In this document: positions 21,657 through 27,772 of the stretch, one piece after another | Layout of the letters: each line of letters begins with the position of its first letter | How positions within the stretch are numbered: the first letter of the stretch is position 1 | DNA from: Chara braunii | Lineage: Eukaryota > Streptophyta > Charophyceae > Charales > Characeae | Reading direction: 5' to 3' | Length of the DNA stretch: 30,000 bases | Assembly (NCBI GenBank): GCA_003427395.1 | Contig: BFEA01000120.1 | Span: 3,176,419-3,206,418 of the forward strand | Program-made: the position numbers and the translations under genes | The notes under the pieces: model-generated | Seen by the model: the letters and a program-made list of their open reading frames with translations, nothing else | Database searches by the model: none | What the model was told of the DNA's origin: nothing

Positions 21657-24600
21657 GTGTGTGTGTGTGTGTGCGCGTGCGCGCGCGTGCTTGTGTGCTA
21701 GCGCCGTATGTTTTCTGTGCAGCTAGCCAGTACAATAGCCTCATTTTTTTGGTACAACTTGCCCTTTCTATTGTTGTTGTCTGATGATGCAGAGGACAGA
21801 GCTGGACAGTCGTTTCTTTCTCATCTCTCCACGAAGGTATGTAATGCTTTGCGCCCTCTCAGCCCTGCTTGGCACATTACGGGCATACTCACACCAGGAC
21901 TTCCTTGACTGATTCTTGACGTAATTGATTTTAGATATGCTATGATCCTCCACAATTCTGGATACGAAACTCAACTTTGAAAAATGCCATTCATCTTAGT
22001 TCAAAGAGGAAGTAGAAGGAGACAAAGAAGAGAACAGAAGTAGAAAAAAGAAGTAGAAGAACACAAGATTAGACCAATGTCTCCTTTCCTTTTCTCTCCT
22101 TCTCCATCTGCAACCCTAACATAACACCGCCTCCTCTTCTTGCTATTAAATATAACGAGTCGAGACAAATTGCGGCCTTGCCTTGGCAAGAGGAAGATAG
22201 ATCCGACACATGTTTGCTTATTTGTCTTTGCAATTGTTCCCTGTTTGCAACAGGAATGAGGTTGGAACATGAATTCAAATGAGTGCGCGATTGCTTGGCT
22301 CCGGGCCTTACTATGTGGACTGGGTGGTACGAACATGCACACTCCAACCAAAAAAAGGAAAACGAAGACAGCCACGGAAAAAAGGCCAACATCAGCCACA
22401 ATTCGGCCCTAACCACCACCAGGCGGGGTACTATGCGGGCTCAGCGGTATTATGTGGCCTGAGTGATGGTATGTGGGTTGGATTGTACCACATGAGGTCG
22501 GCCATACCGTGCATATCACATGGTACCATGTGGGATGTGGGTTGTGTGGTGTTATGTGCGGCAGGTCATTCTATGCAGACTGGGCGGTAATATGTTGGCA
22601 GACGTGCATGATACTACGTGGGTTGGATGGCACTAAGTGGGGTGACTCATATTATGTGGACCGGGAGGTACTATGCAGCCCAGCCGATTCTGTGGGGTGG
22701 GCATGCTACGGGCGTATGGGCCTGGGTGGTACCTTGTGGACAGGCGTGCATGATACTAAGCGGGTTGGATGGCGCTAAGTGCGGTGGCTTATACTATGCG
22801 GACCAGGAGGTACGATGTGGCCCAGCCGATATGGTGTGGGTTGGCCCTGCCACAGGCGTATGGGCCTGGATGGTACTATGTGGGCAGGCGTCCATGGTAC
22901 TAAGCGGGTGGATGGCACTAAGTGGGATGGTACTAAGTGGGTGGAACGCACTAAGTGGGGCAGGCGTCCATGGTACCACCCGAGTAGGCCCGCTATGAAC
23001 TTGTATTCAGATATGTGGGCCGGCCGTGTATGAACTTGTATTCCAATGTGTGGGCCATCCAACCTGCTGTGGACGTGTATCTGAATGTGTGGGTGAGCCA
23101 ACCTGCTACGCACTTGTGTATTTGAATATCCTTGACGCTTGAAAAAAGGAAACGGCTGAGAAATGGGCGTGGAAAGTACAGAAAAGAGGCGATGAAACTA
23201 CGAATGAAGAGATCGAAACCGGGGCCTGGCAAATTGGAGAAAAACGGCGTATCGGCACTTTACCGGAATGCCTCACTGGACACTGCGAATGGGTACCTCG
23301 AAACTGCTGCCATCAAATTTTGGGGTGCGATAACACACACTCGAGCTCGCCCCCCCCGACAACGACCAAAAGCCAAAAAAAAAACAGAGCACACGAGCGC
23401 CACGTGTTCTGTGAAACGATGCTGTGGGACCCTTTTCTTGTTTGGGCCGATTGGAACGTGACATACTGGGCCTTCTATTTTTTAGGTATTATATATTAGA
23501 AGATGGATAGCAATGAATTGAATGAATGAACGAATGAATGAAACAAGCATCGGTGTTTTTCTTTTGCTTTCTTTTCCCTTTTTTCTCTTTCTTCTCCTGT
23601 GCTCAATATCTCACAAGACCCCTCGACGCTGCAGGACCCTTTTTTTTGGGGGCCCATTGGTTTGCGACATACGAGGCCCACTTTTTCCTTAGATGGATAG
23701 CAATGAAGGAATGAATGAACAAGAATCAATTTCCGAAAGATCCCTTTAACTTTTTTTTCTTACTGTTTTTTTTGTATCCTTCTGCCCCATCTCTGGATAT
23801 TCCCCGGCGCACCCCCCCCTCCCTCCGTCCTATTTCACTCGAGGACTACCACTCTCTACTGGAGCAAGCTGACTGGACAGTGATAATGGGCACCAGTGCC
23901 AGTGCAGAAATCTCTCCCCTTCAGCACTCCTCTCTCTCCCTCGCTCACCACCTAGTTGAGCTGATGGCCATGGTGGATCATCCCTGCTTTGTACGGATGT
24001 TCAAAGGACAACACAACTACCATGCCTCTCCCACCTCGTACCGCCATAGCTGCCCGCAGTTGAAGCCTGAGTCCAGCCAGTACCCCATCAGGGGCCTTCT
24101 TGATGCAGCGCCAACCAGGTAAGTGAAGATAAATGTCCACCATCCTACTACAGTACACTACCATCTCCAAAGCCCGACTTGGGCATCAACTACTGTGACC
24201 TCACCCTGTTCTCAACCTACTTTTCCATAGCCATGGAGGACTTCTCCATCACCCTCGACGACTCTTCCCATCAAGAGCTCCATCACTCAACCTGCTTTGC
24301 GGAGCGTAAGCATGGCTGTTGCACAGGCTGTTGGGTGAATCACCCGGACCACTCATTGCACTGGATTGCACAGGCTGTTGGGTGAATCACCCGGACCACT
24401 CATTGCACTGAATGATATATGCTTGCCTCACGGCCTGCAGTCCTCTACCTTCGGGGCGTCAATCAGTGCCCTCAGTGACTGTTTCATAGGAGTCTCACTG
24501 ACCCATTAGAAATGTGGTATGTATTGTCACATAGGAGTTGGTGAAACTCAAACACAAGTGGTTAACAGGGATCCCCACTTTTCAGTCCTAGGTTAACACC

Positions 24601-26407
24601 CCCAACACTGAAAAGTCCATTTGCGTTTTTTTTTTTCTTTTTTTCCCTCTTTTATTTTTGGCCAAGGTCTTCGTGTGCCAAGTTTGGTGTTTGCTGGGGT
24701 CTTGGAGATGACTGTTTTGGCCAGCCTTGAAAATCCTGAAAATCCAGAAAAATTGAAAAGAGCAAATTTTGCATGAAAACACACTTTTGCATTGGGGTTT
24801 TAGCCCCCTGTGATCCATTTTTCTACTTTTTTTGTTTTTTTGCCGTTGGTTTATTTGGTGTCCACTCTATGGACTGGTGACAAGTTTGGGACGTTTGTTA
24901 TAATGACCCTGAAAAAACCCTGAAAATTTAGGGCTCTGTTAACCTCTTCTCCTTCCCCCCCCAATCGTACTTGAATACGTGAAATTCAGCAAAGAACAGC
25001 GGTCATAGACATGTTGCACTACATCCGTCTCGAAAGTGATCTGTTCTGAACCCAGATGTAATCCACTTCCGGACCCAATCCAATCGTGGTGGCCTGGCCT
25101 GGTGCTGGGTTGTCCTGTAGCAATGGGTACTTCTTCAATGGTGACGAATGGAAGGACCTCAAGTCTGTCCTGCATGGTCTGAACATGCAACTACAAGAAA
25201 CCTCGAAAATAGTAACCAGTACCTTCATTACAAACAAAATGGTATACATCCTGTGTTGATGATGTAGTAATTAGTACCTTAATAACAGACAACATGGTAT
25301 ACATCATGTGTTGATGATGTAGAAGTCGTAGAAGTCGGTTTTGGGGGTGTAGGGTTCAGTCTCTGGTCTGTTGTCAAACCATGGTACCGTAATTACAGAC
25401 AAGATGGCGTACTCAATCATTCAATTTGTGTAGACATGCTATCATGCCCATATACGATGTAAGCTCGTTCAACGGGAGTCCCGAGTGAGGGGGAGAGACT
25501 TGGGGTTCTCACATGTTGGGAGGGAACATGGGAATCCCAAGCTACGCGGCGACCTAACCTCAGTCCAGTGGTGATCTCAGCAACAATTTAAACCACCATT
25601 ACACCCGGGCTGCCCAGATGCCTGCTTGGGCAAGGTCCAAGGCAGCCCTGACTCAATCAAGAAATTCTGAAAAAAGACGGTTTCGTCTAGAATTGCTGCT
25701 GAGGGTCACCGTATAATCCCTTACTGGATCAAAGATATAAAGAAGAAAAAAAAGAGAATGAAACTGAGGCACCACCCCTTGGAACGCCTTTGAACCCCAT
25801 AAAAACGATCTCAGCCCCCCATGACCAAATTGGAAAACAAGAGCGCCCGGATTTGGGCTGCTTTCTGCAGGTGCCGAAACGACTCACCAATGGGAAGAAA
25901 ACGGAAAACAATTCCTGGATTATAACAGGCCCGGGTTGATCCGGGCAGTAGACCCTCTGGGCGAGTCGCCCAGCCGCCCGACTGCTGTCCCAGGTAACCT
26001 ACCCTTTTTCTCTTTTAAATCAGGATCAGGACCTTATTGCAGGCCAGTTCCTTTTTCTCCGGCAAGTCATAGGAGGTGGAACACATTGACTCAGATGCTT
26101 CACATCATCACGGCCGAAGCAGCGTCTGGCAACATGTCCTGTTGCTCACCTCAACAAACCTTTGCACAACTTTCCTCATTGCAGGTGGTCATGATTTGAA
26201 TACTGGAATGGCTCAAAGTGCAATTTTTTTTTTCATTAGTCAAAGTTCTCAAAACATGTGGCTATCTAATCGTCAACGTTGTGCTGTGATTTATGCTCGT
26301 CTGTTTCCCATGCTCTGTCTGTTTCTCTCTTTCAGGTTATCGACAACGTACAAGTTACTGTCAGTAATGTGCATATCCGGTATATTGATGGCCAGGCTGG
26401 CCATAAG
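3988..26407 (+). CDS. VPS13: VPS13-family lipid-transfer protein, N-terminal part (six exons; 3' end beyond window)
   Basis: The coding sequence is the join of 3988-4084, 11690-11767, 13482-13594, 14461-14554, 21793-21836 and 26336-26407. This gives 498 nt, or 166 codons, with no stop, and every junction is GT/AG in matching phase. The product is the chorein_N domain. It opens with MFEGLVYQALVNYLG, continues through LENVEIQTEAFDYLQLPF and GSIGKLQLQVPWKKLGW, and reaches SNVHIRY. VPS13 proteins are very long rods with a hydrophobic groove that move glycerolipids between membranes at contact sites. The chorein end usually docks on the lipid-donor membrane, often the ER. Most of the protein (thousands of residues) must lie downstream, and the next exon was not found before 30000. 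The wording resembles plant VPS13M-type proteins more than animal or yeast ones; this comparison is from memory. Family assignment is secure, the paralogue is not. Confidence 0.92.
4085..4500 (+). repeat. Pyrimidine-rich tract with (CT)n at the start of intron 1
   Basis: Twelve bases after the exon 1 donor, a CT run (about 4097-4143) begins. It is followed by about 350 bp of strongly C/T-biased sequence that ends in CTC/CTG triplets (about 4440-4500). The sense strand is pyrimidine-rich here and purine-rich further into the same intron. Confidence 0.85.
4501..5249. other. Intron 1, no feature recognised
   Basis: Unique-looking sequence with no conserved coding motif. A shorter C/T-rich stretch lies near 5010-5100. 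Confidence 0.5.
5250..6395. repeat. GAA/GAG-rich trinucleotide block with higher-order repeat
   Basis: It starts with a GAC run (about 5252-5274) that turns into GAA. Pure GAA runs reach about 15 triplets (about 5763-5807). A longer unit recurs: a TTTTGAGGAGG lead, then GTGGAAGAGAAGAAGGATCC, TGAGGAGGAGAAGGTGGTAG, an AGACGAAGAGGGGGAAG segment, and a GAA run. GGATCC landmarks fall near 5612, 5667, 5839, 5964 and 6122. The plus strand is almost all purine. Long open frames on either strand arise because the repeat has a 3-bp period, and they are low-complexity only. Confidence 0.95.
6396..7278. other. Intron 1, no feature recognised
   Basis: Mixed-composition sequence with a C/T-rich patch near 6620-6710. 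No conserved coding motif was seen in any frame. Confidence 0.5.
7279..8339. repeat. GAA-cored repeat unit, copy A (long core)
   Basis: The left flank starts TTTTTTGAGTTATCCCAGAC (7279) and runs to CCTTGCCAAGGAT (about 7483). A core of about 710 bp of GAA/GAG follows, including an AAT run. The right flank (about 8194-8339) runs from GATAGCGAGGCCAATCACGA to CACGTACCCA. Both flanks recur immediately downstream in copy B, with the same order and orientation. The unit matches no element I know. Confidence 0.85.
7909..7968. repeat. (AAT)n microsatellite inside copy A
   Basis: About 19 uninterrupted AAT triplets, flanked by CAGCAG triplets on both sides (about 7898-7909 and 7972-7984). It lies inside the GAA core. 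Confidence 0.95.
8341..8815. repeat. GAA-cored repeat unit, copy B (short core)
   Basis: It directly follows copy A in the same orientation. The left flank (8341-8541) and right flank (about 8669-8815) match copy A with scattered substitutions, but the GAA core is only about 125 bp. This looks like a tandem duplication whose core later expanded in A or contracted in B. Confidence 0.85.
8820..9535. repeat. Further GAA, CAG and GAC trinucleotide runs
   Basis: A GAA run of about 19 triplets (about 8825-8882) is followed by 170 bp of other sequence. A CAG run (about 9055-9106) then passes directly into GAA (about 9107-9153), with another GAA run at about 9238-9275. TTTTGAGGAG-led units follow (about 9293 and 9371), then a GAC run (about 9446-9470) that again turns into GAA. 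Confidence 0.93.
9653..9714. repeat. 31-bp tandem duplication
   Basis: CCCCTACCGTTCGTGTAGGG with the following GAGGCGAACA (from 9653) is repeated from 9684 with two substitutions. Confidence 0.85.
9715..10916. other. Intron 1, no feature recognised
   Basis: No coding motif, RNA gene or clear repeat was seen. A 114-codon open frame (9981-10325) shows no family resemblance. Confidence 0.5.
10917..10984. repeat. 34-bp tandem duplication
   Basis: CCACGATTTCAGTGGAAGCA and the following GAGTAGTGCTCTTA (from 10917) are repeated from 10951 with two substitutions. Confidence 0.9.
11122..11595 (-). repeat. Cluster of four 5S rRNA-like sequences (5S-derived repeat or pseudogenes)
   Basis: On the minus strand, segments resemble eukaryotic 5S rRNA. 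The segments are a (about 11122-11217), b (about 11277-11335, truncated), c (about 11337-11432) and d (about 11492-11595). Segment d is best: it reads CTAATGCGCCGGATCCCAT, then GAACTCC, an AAGCCAAGCGCC box A region, GGGATGAGTGACATCCTG and AGAAGTCC. These follow the 5S order of helix III, box A and box C. Segments a and b recur as c and d with a 215-bp period. All carry substitutions, and b is cut short at its junction with c. This could be a decayed 5S array or a 5S-derived SINE. I do not call a functional 5S gene. Confidence 0.75.
11609..11660 (+). pseudogene. Partial, broken copy of the VPS13 intron 1/exon 2 boundary
   Basis: The sequence CTGGTATGTGGTACTGGTGA, continuing AGAATGTAGAGATTCAAACT, mirrors the true boundary 72 bp downstream, where AATGTGGAGATTCAAACTGA encodes ENVEIQT. 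The copy has lost about a dozen bases around the acceptor, including the CAG, and breaks off after the shared GATTCAAACT. It is therefore a decoy fragment and not an alternative exon. Confidence 0.6.
11690..11767 (+). CDS. VPS13: VPS13 exon 2 (residues 33-58)
   Basis: The acceptor is GTGCTGCAG|GTG and the donor AGAGG|GTAAGT. The exon encodes VVLLENVEIQTEAFDYLQL and then PFAIRE, the family's conserved 'LxNVELxxEAFDxLxLPF' stretch. It receives phase 1 from exon 1, giving a split Gly, and leaves phase 1. Confidence 0.93.
11768..12274. other. Intron 2, first part, no feature recognised
   Basis: A phrase AAAGCACATGGAAGAATGGC at about 12166 recurs diverged near 12412 (AAAGCACTCGGAAGAATGGC), so this region shares ancestry with the inverted-repeat segment that follows. 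Confidence 0.5.
12275..12620. repeat. Inverted and direct copies of a GGGGGACTATGTTTGGCA motif
   Basis: CCAAACATAGCCCCCA (12275-12290) is inverted relative to TTGGGGGACTATGTTTGG (12336-12353), which could form a hairpin with a loop of about 45 nt. Direct copies of the second arm recur near 12509 and, diverged, near 12585. CTTCGGTGGTACCC (about 12302) is likewise the inverse of GGGTACCGCTGAAG (about 12570). Confidence 0.65.
12976..13428. repeat. Three tandem copies, about 138-161 bp each
   Basis: Copies begin near 12976, 13137 and 13275 with (G/A)CTATTTCTGTCTG. Each continues with a C-rich patch, CATCCAAC-like sequence, GGTTTTTGAATGTGACTAG-like sequence, GACTGTGTGGGCTCACTTTT and TTTTGAG. They are diverged by substitution and small indels. 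Confidence 0.88.
13482..13594 (+). CDS. VPS13: VPS13 exon 3 (residues 59-96)
   Basis: The acceptor is ATGAACAG|GGT and the donor AGCGAG|GTATTG. The exon encodes GSIGKLQLQVPWKKLGW followed by EPLIVTLKDVVLCAGPW. This is the family's highly conserved 'GxxGxLxLxIPWKxL' followed by the beta strand 'PxxVxLxDVxL'. It enters with phase 1 and exits with phase 0. Confidence 0.94.
13595..13800. other. Intron 3, first part
   Basis: Exon 3's frame is not continued here. The sequence is T/G-rich and ordinary for an intron. Confidence 0.5.
13801..13935 (-). repeat. Two tRNA-like box B segments (SINE or tRNA pseudogene)
   Basis: On the minus strand, GGGTTCGAATCT (about 13890) follows an AGCTCAGCTAACAC D-arm-like sequence by about 30 nt. 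A second GGGGTTCAAATCC box lies about 85 bp further on in the same direction. Acceptor stems are not convincing. The arrangement echoes the pair at 1382-1746. Confidence 0.45.
14461..14554 (+). CDS. VPS13: VPS13 exon 4 (residues 97-127)
   Basis: The acceptor TTCTCTTGTCAG|TGG follows a good pyrimidine tract, and the donor is TCTCAG|GTTAGT. The exon encodes WGAEPAARRAQAAKRAQLVA followed by AEMIKLSRRVS, the basic helical segment that follows the first beta strands in chorein domains. It enters with phase 0 and leaves phase 1. Confidence 0.92.
14667..16276 (+). repeat. 5' LTR
   Basis: A 1610-bp LTR, TG...CA bounded. It contains an extra 322-bp tandem duplication (15489-15810 and 15811-about 16124) that is absent from the 3' LTR. 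Without it the two LTRs are nearly the same length (about 1.29 and 1.28 kb). Confidence 0.9.
15489..16124 (+). repeat. 322-bp tandem duplication inside the 5' LTR
   Basis: GAGGCCTGTTTCAGGGTGGC starts at 15489 and again at 15811. The copies run in parallel to CCCTGTCATATCG with few differences. ACTGGTTGTGAGG occurs both inside copy 1 and at the junction, suggesting slippage or microhomology. Confidence 0.92.
16277..16300 (+). promoter_or_regulatory. Candidate primer-binding site
   Basis: Two bases after the 5' LTR, TGGTAACGAAGC matches 9 of 12 positions of the initiator-Met tRNA primer site typical of plant retroelements (TGGTATCAGAGC). Position and the TGGTA start support it; the mismatches leave the tRNA uncertain. 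Confidence 0.5.
16301..17747 (+). other. Retrotransposon 5' leader
   Basis: About 1.45 kb between the primer site and gag, without a convincing reading frame. GGCGATTC-like phrases recur several times. Confidence 0.6.
17748..19290 (+). pseudogene. gag: Retrotransposon gag, decayed
   Basis: The ATG at 17748 opens MSGSGKAEVFEEKPQ. The reading then shifts frame near 17833 into a charged, Glu/Lys/Arg-rich coiled-coil stretch, meets TAG at 18044, and continues through a Pro/Ser/Thr-rich linker (about 18150-18280). A capsid-like part follows, with VADWVTAQRTY, a frameshift near 18400, LARLERTALHLHF, a break near 18497, MSDWAQRLGVAGFLQALQD and LIHFLRAAPEQY. A basic Lys/Arg/Ser region comes next, then a CEGDHYLKDCP end that resembles a CCHC zinc knuckle with one residue too few between Cys and His. 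Several frameshifts and stops make it non-functional. Gag normally packages the element's RNA into particles. Confidence 0.8.
19291..20220 (+). other. Retrotransposon region between gag and 3' LTR
   Basis: No polymerase, protease or integrase motif is visible in any frame. It holds an exact 26-bp tandem duplication (19435-19460 and 19461-19486). The last bases, GGGGGGGTAAGTA (20208-20220), are a candidate polypurine tract immediately before the 3' LTR. Confidence 0.65.
20221..21593 (+). repeat. 3' LTR, containing an assembly gap
   Basis: It starts TGTAATGAAGCC and ends ATAACA, as the 5' LTR does. It lacks the 322-bp duplication but contains one N at 21095, flanked by two copies of an 89-bp stretch (21006-21094 and 21096-21184). 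The 5' LTR has this stretch once. Confidence 0.9.
21594..21690. repeat. (GT)n microsatellite
   Basis: About 48 TG dinucleotides with a few GC interruptions near the end. It directly follows the last base of the 3' LTR. A short TG run (14660-14666) precedes the 5' LTR, so the element probably landed in this repeat. Confidence 0.95.
21793..21836 (+). CDS. VPS13: VPS13 exon 5 (residues 128-142)
   Basis: A 44-nt micro-exon. The acceptor is CTGATGATGCAG|AGG after a T-rich tract, and the donor is CGAAG|GTATGT. Its first two bases complete a Glu codon begun in exon 4. It encodes EDRAGQSFLSHLSTK, matching the family's '(S)FxxxLxTK' helix. The frame on both sides and the family match support so short an exon. 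Confidence 0.88.
21837..22420. other. Intron 5, first part, no feature recognised
   Basis: A GAAGTAGAA-rich stretch lies near 22010-22065. No coding motif on either strand. Confidence 0.5.
22421..23000. repeat. G/T-rich tandem repeats with about 144-bp period
   Basis: GATACTACGTGGGTTGGATG (about 22609) through GCTACGGGCGTATGGGCCTG recurs from about 22753 with a period of 144. Shorter, diverged pieces (TATGTGGGTTGGATTGTACC, GGATGGCACTAAGTGGG) fill the flanks. Confidence 0.8.
22990..23125. repeat. Short diverged tandem repeats, about 40 bp
   Basis: Phrases such as ATGAACTTGTATTCAGATATGT and the following GTGGGCC recur three to four times: TATGAACTTGTATTCCAATG, GACGTGTATCTGAATGTGTG, CACTTGTGTATTTGAATA. 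Confidence 0.7.
23427..23730. repeat. Diverged direct repeat, about 200 bp apart
   Basis: GGGACCCTTTTCTTGTTTGGGC to GATGGATAGCAATGAATTGAA (about 23427-23545) is echoed by GGACCCTTTTTTTTGGGGGC to GATGGATAGCAATGAAGGAA (about 23633-23725). Both end in an AATGAATGAA-type run. Confidence 0.7.
23731..24320. other. Intron 5, open stretch of unknown nature
   Basis: A 135-codon frame runs 23715-24122. It includes EDYHSLLEQADWTVIMG and ends at a donor-like CCAACCAG|GTAAGT. I recognise no family. Phase and family comparison do not support it as a VPS13 exon, since exon 5 joins exon 6 without it. It could be a relic of a mobile element. Confidence 0.35.
24321..24410. repeat. 47-bp tandem duplication
   Basis: GCACAGGCTGTTGGGTGAAT through CACTCATTGCACTG begins at 24321 and again at 24368. 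The copies are identical over 43 bp. Confidence 0.95.
24411..25217. other. Intron 5, no feature recognised
   Basis: T-rich patches near 24625-24660 and 24815-24850. No coding motif. Confidence 0.5.
25218..25420. repeat. Tandem copies, about 55 bp
   Basis: AGTACCTTCATTACAAACAA..ATGGTATACATCCTGTGTTG (25218) is repeated from 25273. A diverged piece (GGTACCGTAATTACAGACAA) lies near 25383. Confidence 0.85.
25421..26335. other. Intron 5, last part
   Basis: No gene. A perfect 8-bp inverted repeat (CTGGGCGA G TCGCCCAG) lies at 25957-25973. The region ends in the pyrimidine-rich acceptor of exon 6 (CTGTTTCTCTCTTTCAG). Confidence 0.55.
26336..26407 (+). CDS. VPS13: VPS13 exon 6 (residues 143-166)
   Basis: The acceptor is TCTCTCTTTCAG|GTT and the donor CATAAG|GTAATG. 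It is 72 nt long with phase 0 at both ends. It encodes VIDNVQVTVSNVHIRYIDG and then QAGHK. This is the family's signature 'ixDNxQVxxxNVHIRYED' strand, with Ile-Asp where animal and yeast proteins usually have Glu-Asp. The next exon is not recognised within the remaining 3.6 kb. Confidence 0.94.
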
Positions 26408-27490
26408 GTAATGGTTGTGCCTGCTTGCCTTGCCATGCTAACTGTGGGTTTTGTTATGATCCTGACCAATTTCGAGATACACATCCATCAGATACAGAAA
26501 GAAATGAATGAACTTGAGAGGAGAGAGATGATTAGAAGAAGAAGAAGAAGTAAGAAAGAAGAAGAAGATGATGTACACCAGCATCAGCATAGACATATGA
26601 CAAGGCTCTTCTTCTTCGCCCAACAATCTCCTCCTCCTTGTCTCCCCCTTCTCTTATTCATACAAGAAATAATAATACAATGTTGAATGGCTGATCCGGA
26701 ATCAATGTCCGAGTCCCTCTTCTACTGCCGGCATCACTTGAGGTCCACCATAGCCATGGCCGCCTCTTCCTCCCTTCATCATCATAGGCCGAGGCTATGG
26801 CGGACTACTAGGCCTTGCCCAGATGCCCAAAGGACAACCCAAAGCAGCTATGGCTGCTCCACTCAGGCCGCCATGCCCAACTCTGCCTTGAAGCTTCTTG
26901 GTGTGGCTCTCCCCAGTTGGGGACTCCCTGCTGCAGGGCCCACCAAGGTGATGAAGATGGCTGCCACCATAGCCAGGTAAGTACCCTTGGCGCTCCTCCC
27001 CCTTCCTGTCCTTCTTCCTCCTCCTGTCCTTCTCCTTCCCCCAGCAGCGCTGCTCCAACCGGCGCTCCAACCAGTGTGTCGCCAAACTTGCACACTGAGA
27101 ATGAGGCCGGGCTCTTCGCCCGGTTGGGAGATATACCGGCCTGCTTGCCTCTTTGGGCGGTGACTTCCAGGCCGCTCGGCCTTCCAAGCAACCAGTACCT
27201 CCTCCCTTCCGGAGGGAAACATCATTGCAGATTCTGATATTGCCCGTACAGGCCCTAGACCCAGAGTGGTTGGACTGGTACCCGCCTAGAACCTAACCTA
27301 CAACTACTGGGCCTCTAAAAATGCCACTTTTGTCTTCTTCTGGTCGGCCTCCAGTACCCGCACATCTACCTTTTCAGGGTGCGGTACCGGCCTACCCGCT
27401 ACTTGAGTGTTTTTCTGCTGCAATCCCTCAATGTCATGGCCACAGGTAAGTACCGGCCCTGAGGGCCCAATGAACGAGCAAGTGCCCTTG
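26408..27490. other. Start of the next VPS13 intron, no feature recognised
   Basis: A short GAAGAAG run lies near 26535-26570. GC-rich sequence with many overlapping open frames on both strands (26690-27240) has no recognisable motif. Two CAG|GTAAGTACC donor-like sequences (near 26978 and 27446) have no matching exon. Confidence 0.5.
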
Positions 27491-27617
27491 CGGGCCACAC
27501 ACACTCTCAATCCAACTAACACCCAGACAAGCACGGCCACACACACACTCAAGCCAACCAGCACTCAGACAGGCACGGCCACACACACACTCAAGCCAAC
27601 CAGCACTCAGACAGACA
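27491..27617. repeat. 42-bp minisatellite, about three copies
   Basis: ACGGCCACACACACACTCAA and the following GCCAACCAGCACTCAGACAGGC repeat with a 42-bp period; the first copy is diverged. It lies just past the end of the antisense Ty3/gypsy remnant, so it may belong to that element's LTR. Confidence 0.88.
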
Positions 27618-27732
27618 TGCAGTCCAGCAAGCGTGCACACACAGACTTAGTAGCAGGCGGGAAACTCAGCAAGGCATTCAGTCTAAGAAATCAGTTGTGT
27701 GTTTCAGTCCATGTTTGGACGGGTCATCACAC

Positions 27733-27746
27733 TACCCCCACCTCAA
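27733..27746 (-). promoter_or_regulatory. Candidate polypurine tract of the Ty3/gypsy remnant
   Basis: On the minus strand, the integrase frame ends and about 30 bp later reads GAGGTGGGGGTAGTGTGATG. A purine run followed by TGTGATGACC is a common layout at the start of a Ty3/gypsy 3' LTR. No second LTR lies in the window to confirm it. Confidence 0.45.
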
Positions 27747-27772
27747 GAGCGAGGTCCCTTCGAGCGGGTAAC

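Noticed and set aside
21551-21784. 77-codon frame with alternating Cys-Val
   Set aside because: It is simply the translated GT microsatellite.
23715-24122. 135-codon frame ending at a good donor-like site, considered as a VPS13 exon
   Set aside because: Exons 5 and 6 already join directly in phase 0 to give continuous family sequence. Inserting this would disrupt the domain, and no acceptor or family match supports it.
26687-27237. Overlapping GC-rich open frames on both strands
   Set aside because: Several mutually exclusive frames of similar length, no motif, and Pro/Ala/Gly bias consistent with base composition.
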